From: Sphaerothrix epifaneia | Lineage (GTDB): Bacteria; Cyanobacteriota; Cyanobacteriia; Phormidesmidales; Phormidesmidaceae | NCBI RefSeq assembly: GCF_042788235.1 | Contig: NZ_JBHZOL010000066.1 | Location: 1-64,000, forward strand | Reading direction: 5' to 3' | Length of the DNA stretch: 64,000 nt | Shown: piece by piece, positions 1-8,631 of the stretch | Layout: the number at the start of each line of letters is the position of its first letter | How positions within the stretch are numbered: the stretch's first letter is position 1 | Notes under the pieces: model-generated | Seen by the model: only the letters and a program-made list of their open reading frames with translations | Told to the model about the DNA's origin: nothing | Databases searched by the model: none | Program-made: the position numbers and the translations under genes

Positions 1-361
1 TCAATATTGCTGAAGCCACCTGTGATTCCGGTCGCCGTGCCGCTGTTAGCTCCAGTAACGCTGAAGGTGTTGGCAACGTTATCTCCGGTTAAAGTGTCGC
101 TGCCGCCTGCGCCATTGACAGAACCGCTGAGCGTGCCGCCGTTAAGGGTAAAGCTATCAGCCTGAGCGTTGCCAACCAGGTTTTCAATATTACTGAAGCC
201 ACCTGTGATTCCGGTCGCCGTGCCGCTGTTAGCTCCGGTAACGGTAAAAGTATTAGCAACGTTGCCTCCGGTCAGGGTATCGCTGCCGCCTGCGCCGTTA
301 AGACTGCCCGTGAGCGTGCCGCCATTAAAGTTATAGGCATCAGCTCCTGTACCCCCCGTCA
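1..361 (-). repeat. Tandem 183-bp (61-codon) repeats inside the adhesin gene
   Basis: Two consecutive units begin at positions 1 and 184 in plus-strand order, and the array probably continues past the left edge. Each encodes 61 residues containing ADSFTLNGGTLSG, NGAGGSDTLTG and NTFSVTGANSGTATGITGG. The exact multiple of three keeps the frame. Near identity, with mostly synonymous differences, points to recent duplication or gene conversion. These are coding repeats of a beta-rich passenger, not a CRISPR or a mobile element. Confidence 0.85.
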
Positions 362-1871
362 CATTGCCCGTGACCACACCATTATTAAAGTTGACGGTGC
401 CTTCTAAAGTAATATCTCCCCCGTTGGCCGTGACAGATGAGCCATTCAAATTAATCGAACCGCCATTGGTCACCAAGATGATCTCACCTGCTGCGCCGTC
501 GCCTGCATCGATATTGCCGCCAATATCAATATCGGCTCCTGAGGCCGCGCTAGCCGTTGGCTCGTCAGGCGTAAAATCACTATCTGGTGGGTTATCGACC
601 GTAGTTAGATCCGTGTCGGTGACGACGCTCGCTTGCCCCGATCGCAGAATTAATGCCGCACTTGCCGTTAATGTAGCCGCATCGGGATCACCTGCGACTG
701 CTGCTGCCGTTTCAGGCCCAGTAATGGTGATATTGCCTGTGGCACTAATACTGCCCCCGGCTTCTATTTTGAGGGAAACGCCGCTATAGGTACCAAAGCT
801 GACATTACCCGTTGCCAAAATAATCGGGTCATAAAAGCTGAGGAAGTCGCCACCGCCCCCCGTTGTATTCAAAATCGAAAAGTTGCCACCGCTTTCGTAA
901 TGGGCGTCTCCTGAAATCAGGCCATCGCTAATTAGGGTTAAGTCGCCACCGCTGCGAAAGGGGGTTTCGGGATGATTTAGCGCCAGAATATTGATCGCTT
1001 CTTCACCCCGAATTGTCAGATTGCCGCCCGCATCGGCGCTAAAGGCATTTTGCTCACTGTCGCGAATGCTGACTGTGCCTGTGGCTTGTAGCGTTAGGTC
1101 GTTGGTGGTTTGTAGTTGATTTTCTGCCAGAATCAAGTCGCCTTGAGCCGAGAGCAAAGCCGAGTCTGCCGTGACATCTTGCACCTGCACATTGCCACTC
1201 ACACCTTCAACCGAAACTTGACCGCCCGCTGTCAGGTTGCCGCTGCTAGTGACGGCACCCGCCGCCAAGCGCAAATCTTGCCCCGCCGCCAGGTTGGCCT
1301 GACTGGTGAGAGCCGCTGGGGCATCGGGGCCAAACTGGATGCCGGGAGTGAGGTTAACGGTGACTAAAGGGGCGGCATTGGGGTTAGTGGCGCTAAATTC
1401 ACTGCCGTCTAAGAACGTAAAGCCTGTACCTGTACCTGCAACAAAGGAACCAGAAACATCCAATTGAGCATGAGGGCCAAAAACAATGCCGTTGGGGTTG
1501 AGAAAAAATAGATTGGCGGCACCATCGACACCTAATAAACCGTCAATGTTAGACAGGTTGCCGCCTGTGACTCGGCTGATAATGTTTTCAATGCTGGCCG
1601 GATTGGCAAAGTAGACCCGCTGATTGGTGAGAACGTTGAAGTCTTGAAAGCTGTGGAAGAGGTTTTGGCCACGGGCGGCACCACCGTTGATTTGATCAGC
1701 GATCGCCCCTCTAACTTCTACATCAGGCGTTACCACTGAGCTTTCTGCCCCCAGGCTTTGATCGGGGGTAATTTGCGCTTTCGCCGATGGCGCTACCGCT
1801 AGACAAGCGCTTAGCGTCAGCGTAGCAGCAAGGGCGCATCGAAAAGACCGCAAAGATTGAAACCCCAACAT
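1..1871 (-). CDS. Filamentous haemagglutinin-like two-partner-secretion adhesin, N-terminal part (runs off left edge)
   Basis: The open frame runs from ATG 1871 leftwards off the window, so only the first 623 codons are visible. GGGAG lies 8 nt before the ATG. Residues 1-32 form a signal peptide ending in AKA. Next comes the TPS (haemagglutination activity) domain typical of cyanobacteria, with NLFHSFQDFNV, VYFANPASIENIISRVTGG, NLSNIDGLLGV and LFFLNPNGIVFG, at about residues 33-190. The rest is Gly/Ala/Thr/Asn-rich sequence expected to fold as a beta-helix and ends at the edge in 61-residue repeats. By family knowledge, such proteins cross the outer membrane through an FhaC/ShlB-type TpsB pore and act in adhesion or contact. 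No TpsB gene is visible here. The co-directional upstream genes encode exported CHAT and TPR proteins. The family call is firm; the function is inferred. Confidence 0.9.
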   Translation of the reverse strand, partial: MLGFQSLRSFRCALAATLTLSACLAVAPSAKAQITPDQSLGAESSVVTPDVEVRGAIADQINGGAARGQNLFHSFQDFNVLTNQRVYFANPASIENIISRVTGGNLSNIDGLLGVDGAANLFFLNPNGIVFGPHAQLDVSGSFVAGTGTGFTFLDGSEFSATNPNAAPLVTVNLTPGIQFGPDAPAALTSQANLAAGQDLRLAAGAVTSSGNLTAGGQVSVEGVSGNVQVQDVTADSALLSAQGDLILAENQLQTTNDLTLQATGTVSIRDSEQNAFSADAGGNLTIRGEEAINILALNHPETPFRSGGDLTLISDGLISGDAHYESGGNFSILNTTGGGGDFLSFYDPIILATGNVSFGTYSGVSLKIEAGGSISATGNITITGPETAAAVAGDPDAATLTASAALILRSGQASVVTDTDLTTVDNPPDSDFTPDEPTASAASGADIDIGGNIDAGDGAAGEIILVTNGGSINLNGSSVTANGGDITLEGTVNFNNGVVTGNVTGGTGADAYNFNGGTLTGSLNGAGGSDTLTGGNVANTFTVTGANSGTATGITGGFSNIENLVGNAQADSFTLNGGTLSGSVNGAGGSDTLTGDNVANTFSVTGANSGTATGITGGFSNI

Positions 1872-2101
1872 CGGATTTTCTCCCAATGGATGTCAATAAA
1901 TTAGCTAAAAGCGATCGCGGGCAGATGCGCTGGGAACGCTCAAGGCAACTTTTGAAAGAACCTGCTGAGATGACTAGAGGGGGCGATCGCAGGTATTTTT
2001 AGGAGCCTATGACTGTCTCATTTTAGTCAGCGCAAACCGGGTTTCTATAAAGCTTTTGCAATAGTTCACCGGAATTTTACGGCTAAGCGGCGTCACCCAC
2101 A

Positions 2102-4873
2102 TTACAGCCAGTTTCCAATCAAAACAAACGGTGCCCAGTAATAGGGATGCCGACGAAACCGAGGATTTTCCAAAATCGCCAGTTGAGCTTGGCGCAACGC
2201 TTCGGCTTTAGTCACCTGCCGAGTAGACAAACTTTCATAAAAACGCCCCATCAGCAGTGAAGTTGCCACATCATCCACCTGCCAGAGACTCGCCAGCGTA
2301 CTGCGGGCACCCGCTCGCACCGCTAACCCTGCCAGCCCCAAAGCCGCCCGTTCATCTCCAGCAGCCGTTTCACAAGCACTCAGCACCAGCAGTTCAATAT
2401 CCCCCGATCGATTCAGTTCATTAGACTGCAAAATAGTGGTGAATTTTTCGCTAAAAATCGGCTCTTGCGACCTAGCGACAATAAAGGTATTGCGGTTTTC
2501 TGAGCTAAACTGCCCGTGAGTAGCCAGATGCAAAATCGGCGCAGAACTGCTTTCTACGGCTTTGGCAAAGGCCGTTGGGGTAAATGCTTCATTGATAAAA
2601 GCCTGAGTGTTGGGAATGTAGGTTTTAATTTCCTGCAGTTCAGTTTCGACATTGGGCAAATCAGAAAAGCGCTCACTGCCGCCATCGGGCAAGCTCACCG
2701 TAATGCCTTCTGACAACCCAAATGCCAAAACTGATAGCTGTTGGCTTTGCAACGGTCGTGGGGCAAACAGTTCAATCCCAGGGGTCAGCGCAATACTGTA
2801 TTTTTCAATTAGATATTCATTCGTTTGACTATCTAGCAGTGCCGCCATCGGCACACTGCGCATCGCTCCATCTAAAACAAAAACCAGCGTTTGCACATTA
2901 GCACTTGCTAAATCTAGCTCCATAGGGCGAATTAGCAAGTCGTAAGCCGTCGTAGCCGCTTCGCGAAAGCCCAAGCTAACGCGGTTGCTGAAGGCTTGCC
3001 GTAGCTGGCGAAACTGAGCTTGAATTTGAGTGGCCGCAATATCCTGGCGATAGAGCTTGAAGTTAGCCTGGTTTGCGGTAGTTGCCACCTGCTTGGTGCC
3101 CGTGCCGGGTCGCGGCAAGCTGGTAATAATAGCCAATTGCTTTTCTAAAATGATGGGGTAAACAACGGCTACTTGCTGGTTGCTGGCAATTTCTTCTAAA
3201 TCGACTTCCTGGCGATCGAGGCAGGCCGCTCTGAGATAATCATTCAATTCTTCTACACGCAGCGACTCAATTACGCGTCGCGCCTGGTCTAAGTTGTTGC
3301 CATCGCTGCTGTCGGCGTCTAAAAGCAGGCTCACCAGCTTGCGGTGAATCGGCTCAATATTTTCTTTGAAAGAAAACTGGACATCAGGATTGACATTAGC
3401 CAGGTCGGCACGTAGCGCTTTGAGCGTTTCGACAGCACCGCTATAGGCTGCAATCGCCCCAGAGCGATCGCGCTGCTGCTCTAAAATTTCGCCCAACTGG
3501 TCATACCAGCGATAGGTAATGTCTTTGGCGTTGATCGATTTGGCTAAAAACAGGGCAGCTTCTGTCGCGGTTCGGGCTTGCTCAAAATCCTGGTTGAGCG
3601 TGTAAGCTTGCCCAAAGGCTCCGGTTACGTAAGCGATCGATCGCTTGTGGTTGAGCTTTATCGCCTGGTCACGGGCGATCGCCAGTTGGTCAAAGAGCAA
3701 CTCATCGCTGGGTTGAGAACTCCTAGTAGCCGCTTTCCAGGCCAGTAAATCATAAACAAAGTGAATCTGGCTCTCAAGCGTATCCTGGTTGGGGGGGAGG
3801 GTGGCTAGCTGAGTTTGCAGGTCGGCTACCACCGCAGGGGCGTCAGCAAAGCGATTTTGCTCAATGAATAGACTCAAAAGGTTGAGCTTAGCTCGAACTT
3901 GGTTCGCCGGATCGGCTAGGCGCACAACCTGGGCATATTCGTTCAGCGCTGCTGTAGTGTCAGTAAATTTTAGAATGTTGCCCAGCGTTAACCGTGCTGC
4001 CGCGATCGCCTGCTGCAAAGCGGGCTGCTGAGAAGGCTCAGTTCTAGAGTCGGCAGCTAATTGCTCAGCCAGACGAATGGCCTGATTCACCGTCTGGCGA
4101 GCGCTAGAAAGATCGCCCGCTACGACTAGGGCTTCGCCTAAGGTGTGCAGGCTAGTCACTTTGCTGAGGGAATCGGGCTGTTGTTGCAGAGCGGCTGTTA
4201 GCGGTTGCAGTATTTCTGTGACTGAGCGCAGATAAAATCCTTGGGCTTGGAGGGCTTTAGCCTGACGAATTAAACTACGTACCCAACGGGTTTGATCGCC
4301 TAGCTGCTGATAAAGCTGGGCTGTTTGCTGCCAGGTTTCGTAGGCCGCCTGCTGCTGCCCTTGAGCATAGTGCAGGCGGCCTTGAATATCGAGGGTTTGA
4401 GCCTGCACAGAACGCATTTGGCGATCGCCTGTGGCGACTGATCCAATCGTGGTTTGACTGGCTGCTATGGTTTGATTTGCCAAGTCCCAGTTACCTTGCT
4501 GGCCATACACAAGCGCCAGGTTGGCTAAAGCAGCGGCTTGCCTCAGGCGATCGCCAGCGCTTTGATACGTTTCAACCGCCTGTTGCAGCATGGTCGCAGC
4601 CGCTTCTAGTTCACCGTTTTCGTAAAGGCGCTGACCGTCTTGGAGTAAATCCGTTTGCTGGGCGTCGGTTTGCGTTTCGGCTACCCAGCCTTCAGTCCTC
4701 AGCAGCGGCCCACTGGGAACCGACGCAAAGGCGGCTGGCGGCGTCGCGATCGCTGGCGACAGCCAAGCGCTGAGGCTGCTCAAGACCAAGCTCAAAAAGA
4801 GCAAACCGCCAAAGCGCAGCCATTTGAACCAGCGTTTTTGCCGCCGCCACTGACGATCTAAAGCCCTCGTCAT
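2102..4873 (-). CDS. Exported TPR-CHAT domain protein
   Basis: 923 residues. AGGAG lies 8 nt before the ATG. The N-terminus is basic (RRQKRWFKWLR) and followed by a hydrophobic stretch and an Ala-rich cleavage region, so it reads as a signal peptide or membrane anchor. Residues about 75-500 are helical TPR-type repeats. The C-terminal third is a CHAT domain, a caspase-like peptidase fold, with HLATHG (His786) and LSACET (Cys834) as the predicted catalytic pair, then GLAGLAVRAGARSTLASLW and the terminal ENPRFRRHPYYWAPFVLIG. CHAT proteins with TPRs are abundant in cyanobacteria and often neighbour haemagglutinin-like adhesin genes, as here. Substrate is unknown. The odd point is the export signal, which would put the peptidase-like domain outside the cytoplasm. 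Processing of the adjacent adhesin is possible but not shown. Confidence 0.9.
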   Translation of the reverse strand: MTRALDRQWRRQKRWFKWLRFGGLLFLSLVLSSLSAWLSPAIATPPAAFASVPSGPLLRTEGWVAETQTDAQQTDLLQDGQRLYENGELEAAATMLQQAVETYQSAGDRLRQAAALANLALVYGQQGNWDLANQTIAASQTTIGSVATGDRQMRSVQAQTLDIQGRLHYAQGQQQAAYETWQQTAQLYQQLGDQTRWVRSLIRQAKALQAQGFYLRSVTEILQPLTAALQQQPDSLSKVTSLHTLGEALVVAGDLSSARQTVNQAIRLAEQLAADSRTEPSQQPALQQAIAAARLTLGNILKFTDTTAALNEYAQVVRLADPANQVRAKLNLLSLFIEQNRFADAPAVVADLQTQLATLPPNQDTLESQIHFVYDLLAWKAATRSSQPSDELLFDQLAIARDQAIKLNHKRSIAYVTGAFGQAYTLNQDFEQARTATEAALFLAKSINAKDITYRWYDQLGEILEQQRDRSGAIAAYSGAVETLKALRADLANVNPDVQFSFKENIEPIHRKLVSLLLDADSSDGNNLDQARRVIESLRVEELNDYLRAACLDRQEVDLEEIASNQQVAVVYPIILEKQLAIITSLPRPGTGTKQVATTANQANFKLYRQDIAATQIQAQFRQLRQAFSNRVSLGFREAATTAYDLLIRPMELDLASANVQTLVFVLDGAMRSVPMAALLDSQTNEYLIEKYSIALTPGIELFAPRPLQSQQLSVLAFGLSEGITVSLPDGGSERFSDLPNVETELQEIKTYIPNTQAFINEAFTPTAFAKAVESSSAPILHLATHGQFSSENRNTFIVARSQEPIFSEKFTTILQSNELNRSGDIELLVLSACETAAGDERAALGLAGLAVRAGARSTLASLWQVDDVATSLLMGRFYESLSTRQVTKAEALRQAQLAILENPRFRRHPYYWAPFVLIGNWL

Positions 4874-5086
4874 GACCTTGCTCCTAATGCTGTGATTGCT
4901 GAAAAACTCGCCCCTTTGCCCTAGCCGATACCGCTGCGGCTATCGACCCTAGTCTGAGCCGCGCCCAGGGTTGCCTGAGTAGCCAAGCGGCTAAAAGCGT
5001 AGTGCGCCCTTAAGGGTTCATACAATCCCTGATTTGCTTTCTCCAGACTAGGCGATCGCTTTCTCTCTGGCTGCAAATGTTGCCGA

Positions 5087-6820
5087 TTATTGCATGACCG
5101 ATTGTTGCTGCTGTTGCTGCAATTGCTGATTAATATTTTGCATCAGTGCCAAAGCGGTAGGCTGAGCAGGATTGAGGGCAAGCGCTTGCGTCACGACGAC
5201 CTGAGCCTCTTGCAGTCGCCCCAGGCGGCTAAAGGCAAGCGCCAGCCCAGCCCAAGCATCGGCGTTTTCAGCGTCAATTTGCAGGGCTTGCTGGTAGGCA
5301 GTGAGGGCTTCTTCGTAGCGGTTGAGGGCAGCTAAATTAATAGCGCGGTTGTACCAGCCCTGAAACAGATCTGGATTCAGCGTAACGGCTCGGTTGGCTG
5401 ATAGCAAAGCCGTTTCGTAGCGATCTAAGTACCACAACACCACACTGCGATTAGCCCAGGTGAGGTCATCGCTGGGATCGATCTGCAAAGCCGTTTCATA
5501 GGCACTAAGGGCAGCTTCGTACTCTTCTAGCGTTCGTAAAATCCCCCCTCGATTTGCCCAAGCCCGTGCATAGCGAGGGTCTAGATCAATCGCTTTTTGG
5601 ACGGAATCCAAAGCTTCGGGGTAGCGCTCTAAAAACCAAAGAATAACGCTGCGATCGCTCCAGGCTTCTGTAAACTGGGGGCTAATGCCCACGGCGCGGT
5701 TAGCTGACGCCAAGGCAGCTTCGTATTCGCCTTGACCCGTGAGGGCATGGGCGCGCTGAATCCAGGCTTGCGCTGGCCCCGCTTCCCACCAGATAGCGTC
5801 ACTTTCAGGGGCGAGGGCTTGTTCGCAAGCGGCGATCGCCATGTCGTACTGTTCTAGCTTGTTGAATAGGGTACATTGCCCCACTAAAGCGCGAGAATGG
5901 TCAGGCTGGAGTTCGACGGCGCGGCTGTAGGAGGTAAGCGCTTCGGCGTATTCTTCTAGCTGCTCTAAAGCTCTACCTTGGGCAGTCCAGACCAAAGCGT
6001 TTTCGGGGTCAATTTCAATAGCGCGATCATAGAGCGAAATGGCGGCTAAGTAATCTTCTAGCTGGGCTTGGGCTAACCCTTGGTTGTACCAGGCGATCGC
6101 GGCGGTTTGGTCACGCCAGTCACCATTGCCAATCAAAGCATTTTCACAGGCACCAATGGCGGCTTCGTAGTTAGCCAAATTGCGTAGCGCTTCGCAGCGA
6201 TAGGCCAGTACCAGCGAGTCTCCGGGTTCCAGCAGCAGCACCCGTTCATAGGCCACCAGCGCTTGCTCGTAGTCTCCCATCTGAGCCAAAATCAGCCCTC
6301 GCCGAAACCAGGCCAAAGCAGGCGATTGGTTGCCCCAACTGCCGTTAACGCGTAAGGCTTCATTGCACTTGTCTAGCGCCATTTCGGTTTGGTCTAGCTC
6401 AGAAAAAGCAATGCACTGGTAGGTCAGCGCTAACGAGTTTTCGCTATTTAAACCCAGCGATTGATTGGCAGACGCGATCGCCTCTGGATACTGCTGCTGC
6501 GCTACCAAAATACCGCTGTGCAACGCCCAAATATCGGAATCGCGAGGCCGCAGCTCAATGGCTTTTTCGCAGGCGGTGATGGCTTTGTCATACTGGGCGG
6601 CACTGGCTTGTAGCTCACACAGGTTGCGCCAGTAGTCAAAATTTTCGAGTTCCTCTAGCAGTCCTTCTTGGGCGTAGCGGCTGTCTGTAGCAGGGCGATC
6701 GCCACTCATCCTCAAAGCGATCGCCTCTGTTTGCAGCCAGAAGCCAGCCACCACCGCCAGACTCAGGGATTTGATCAATGTGGCATTGAGACGGATAGTG
6801 CGAAGACGGTTGCGATTCAT
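5087..6820 (-). CDS. Exported tetratricopeptide-repeat protein
   Basis: 577 residues from ATG 6820, preferred over a start 24 codons upstream because AGAGGGG precedes it at normal distance and a signal peptide follows at once (MNRNRLRTIR, then LIKSLSLAVVAGFWL). From about residue 60 to 570 there are about fourteen 34-residue TPR units with the usual signature, for example ALVAYERVLLLEPGDSLVLA, AISLYDRAIEIDPENALVW and ALSAYETALQIDPSDDLTW. The last residues are a poly-Gln run. TPR arrays bind proteins; there is no catalytic domain. It lies upstream of the CHAT and adhesin genes on the same strand, with gaps of about 200 bp, so a functional link is plausible. Partner unknown. Confidence 0.9.
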   Translation of the reverse strand: MNRNRLRTIRLNATLIKSLSLAVVAGFWLQTEAIALRMSGDRPATDSRYAQEGLLEELENFDYWRNLCELQASAAQYDKAITACEKAIELRPRDSDIWALHSGILVAQQQYPEAIASANQSLGLNSENSLALTYQCIAFSELDQTEMALDKCNEALRVNGSWGNQSPALAWFRRGLILAQMGDYEQALVAYERVLLLEPGDSLVLAYRCEALRNLANYEAAIGACENALIGNGDWRDQTAAIAWYNQGLAQAQLEDYLAAISLYDRAIEIDPENALVWTAQGRALEQLEEYAEALTSYSRAVELQPDHSRALVGQCTLFNKLEQYDMAIAACEQALAPESDAIWWEAGPAQAWIQRAHALTGQGEYEAALASANRAVGISPQFTEAWSDRSVILWFLERYPEALDSVQKAIDLDPRYARAWANRGGILRTLEEYEAALSAYETALQIDPSDDLTWANRSVVLWYLDRYETALLSANRAVTLNPDLFQGWYNRAINLAALNRYEEALTAYQQALQIDAENADAWAGLALAFSRLGRLQEAQVVVTQALALNPAQPTALALMQNINQQLQQQQQQSVMQ

Positions 6821-6922
6821 CTCGAAGCCCCTCTGGGTAAAGGGAAAGCTAAGTAGATTCAGACACCCCAGCTTTGCCAAAGCTGCCAGCATCCCAAAGC
6901 AGCGATCAGCTAACGGCAGCAG

Positions 6923-7002
6923 GCTAAAGGCAGAATCAAAGGTTTTCTGTCAGCGGCTTTTAGCCATTTAAGGGGCTTAACTCCAGTGACTACAGCTATA
7001 GC
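6923..7002 (+). repeat. Dispersed intergenic repeat, copy A
   Basis: Begins with GCTAAAGGCAGAA, contains TTTTCTGTCAGCGGCTTTTAG and ends GACTACAGCTATAGC. The same ordered blocks recur in intergenic positions near 19.0, 27.2, 45.5 (two), 49.8, 51.5, 56.1 and 62.7 kb. It is non-coding and upstream of the TPR gene. Confidence 0.65.
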
Positions 7003-7089
7003 AGCACCAAGCTAACAACAGAGGCACCCTTTTCTAGCGACTTGCCCTACATCCTAGCCCAAGCAGCCCCCTCGGACAACGCTTGAATC

Positions 7090-7122
7090 AGAAAGGGTAC
7101 CCAGCCAACAAACTGGGCACCC
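7090..7122 (-). terminator. Rho-independent-type terminator after the cpcL-like gene
   Basis: On the minus strand GGGTGCCCAG, an 8-nt loop and CTGGGTACCC form a 10-bp stem with one mismatch, followed by TTTCT. It starts 26 nt after the stop codon of the linker gene and fits termination of the upstream operon. The U tract is short. Confidence 0.6.
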
Positions 7123-7147
7123 CTGCTTTAAGCGGCTCAGCGGTTCG

Positions 7148-7891
7148 CTAAACCTGAATCCAGCCGAACCAGGAGAGTACCACCGCCAGCAGCAGCAGCC
7201 CTACGAACGCTGCTCCACCATAGGCGATCGCCGCTCCGGTCTTGCGCACCCATTGAGGATAAGGGGGACGCTGCCAGTTCCAGCGGTAGCCATCTGCCCC
7301 GGCAAAGTGGTTGCCTAACTGCTGTAGCTGGCTGCGGTAGTAGGCATCATAGCGGGGTAGCTGCAAGTCAACCGGGCGATCGCCCAGGCTATGCCCCAGC
7401 AGTACCCGCCGCCGCGGATAAGGGACGGTATTGTCCCCAAAGTTTTCCAGATATTCTGAGCTGTTTAGTAGCGCTTCAATAAAGCCCTGATAACCCAGCG
7501 TTGCAATTGTGGTTGACCAGGCCAGTTTTTCGCGATCGCTGTATACCTCTCGCCCCAACACGCGACGAATGCACTGCTCAACAAAGCGATAATTGCTGTT
7601 TAGCTCATAAAAGCTGTTGCGATAAGTGGCCGAGAGCAAAAGCCCACGAATAAACCCTCGCACCGTAATCTGGCCGCTGCGAAGCTGAGACTCTAAAGCG
7701 GGGTCGCGATCGCACTCAAAGGCATAAAAAAAGATTTGTCGATAGGCAGCCTCAATTAAGGCATCCATCTCAGACGCCGCTAAATTGTCGTCTACACTGT
7801 AGCGGCGCGGCTGGTCATCGTTAGGAATTTCGTAACCGTTCACTCGCTGGTTTTGACTGGACGGCGCATATTCTAAAAGGGGAATGGTCAC
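7148..7891 (-). CDS. cpcL: Phycobilisome rod linker with C-terminal membrane anchor (CpcL / CpcG2 type)
   Basis: 247 residues from GTG 7891, with AGGA about 10 nt upstream. Residues about 15-150 are a phycobilisome linker domain: MDALIEAAYRQIFFYAFECD, LRSGQITVRGFIRGLLLSATYR, YRFVEQCIRRVLGREVY and GYQGFIEALLNSSEYLENFG. The last 30 residues contain one hydrophobic helix (YGGAAFVGLLLLAVVLSWFGW). Ordinary CpcG rod-core linkers lack this helix. By family knowledge, linkers with such a C-terminal segment (CpcL, formerly CpcG2) assemble rod-only phycobilisomes at the thylakoid that feed photosystem I. It follows a CpcS-type lyase and an HExxH protein in the same direction and has its own downstream terminator. 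The subtype call rests on the C-terminal helix. Confidence 0.85.
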   Translation of the reverse strand: MTIPLLEYAPSSQNQRVNGYEIPNDDQPRRYSVDDNLAASEMDALIEAAYRQIFFYAFECDRDPALESQLRSGQITVRGFIRGLLLSATYRNSFYELNSNYRFVEQCIRRVLGREVYSDREKLAWSTTIATLGYQGFIEALLNSSEYLENFGDNTVPYPRRRVLLGHSLGDRPVDLQLPRYDAYYRSQLQQLGNHFAGADGYRWNWQRPPYPQWVRKTGAAIAYGGAAFVGLLLLAVVLSWFGWIQV

Positions 7892-8019
7892 GGTTTATTA
7901 TCCTCGTTGTTAAGCAAAAGTACTTAATCACCTCAGCATAGAGAGGCGAGGCCACCGTTTTTGCGATTGCTTAAATCAAATCAAAGTTTTCAAATATTTC
8001 TCAAAAATCGTCTCATTTT

Positions 8020-8631
8020 TTACAATTTTCCTGTCCAAAAAGCAAATTTGTCGGTTTGTTGTTGGCAAGGCGGCCAACTGCTCAACTGCTCAACTGTCAG
8101 CGTCAGCGGCGGTATCGGCAGGGCTAGCCCCAGGCAAAGATGTTGCAAAACCTGCCGAAACAGCTGGTCGTGCCCGGGTGAACCCACTTGCGCATGGGCG
8201 TATTCGTGAACAACCGCTGCTTGCCAGTCGGTAGGCACAATTTGGCCAATATCGATCAGCAGCGTTGCAGGGGTTGTTTGCAAATTACAAACCGCATCAA
8301 TGCCATAGCGGGCTGAAAGCGGCGCTGCCAAAACGGCTGCCGCAACTTGCTGGCTAGATTTAAAGCAGTTTTGGCACTCGGTAAGGTACTGCTTTAGCTG
8401 GGCGTTGATCCGGTCAATATGCAGCCCGATCCAGCGGTTAATTTGCAGCCGCTGGTGAATATCGTCGGGGAGCTGAATCATGTCTGGCGCGATCGCCACC
8501 TGCCGCACCTGCTGCAAATAATCTGAACCCAGCAAGATTGGATCGGCCTTACCAACCCCAGATGGAATGTAGTTGAGGGGTGGCGTTGGCTGGCTGGGGT
8601 TCAACATGGGCACTCTCGACAGCGTCATCAC
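8020..8631 (-). CDS. HExxH metallopeptidase-like protein, unassigned family
   Basis: 203 residues from the farthest start; ATG 8607 or 8481 are alternatives. The farthest start overlaps the upstream lyase gene by 83 bp. Residues 139-160 carry AAVVHEYAHAQVGSPGHDQLF: His142, Glu143 and His146 form an HExxH zinc site and His154 could be a third ligand. This resembles SprT/zincin-like helices, but I recognise no named family. There is no signal peptide or membrane segment. Cys87, Cys90 and other cysteines lie before the site. It is encoded between a bilin lyase and a phycobilisome linker, so a role in phycobilisome turnover or maturation is a guess from position only. Confidence 0.7.
   Translation of the reverse strand: MMTLSRVPMLNPSQPTPPLNYIPSGVGKADPILLGSDYLQQVRQVAIAPDMIQLPDDIHQRLQINRWIGLHIDRINAQLKQYLTECQNCFKSSQQVAAAVLAAPLSARYGIDAVCNLQTTPATLLIDIGQIVPTDWQAAVVHEYAHAQVGSPGHDQLFRQVLQHLCLGLALPIPPLTLTVEQLSSWPPCQQQTDKFAFWTGKL

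Noticed and set aside
1..361. CRISPR-like direct repeats
   Set aside because: Units are 183 bp without short spacers and keep an open frame of a beta-rich protein.
364..1367. Plus-strand reading frames of 141 and 83 codons
   Set aside because: They are antisense to the adhesin, whose minus-strand translation has clear TPS motifs; the frames stay open because of repetitive codon use.
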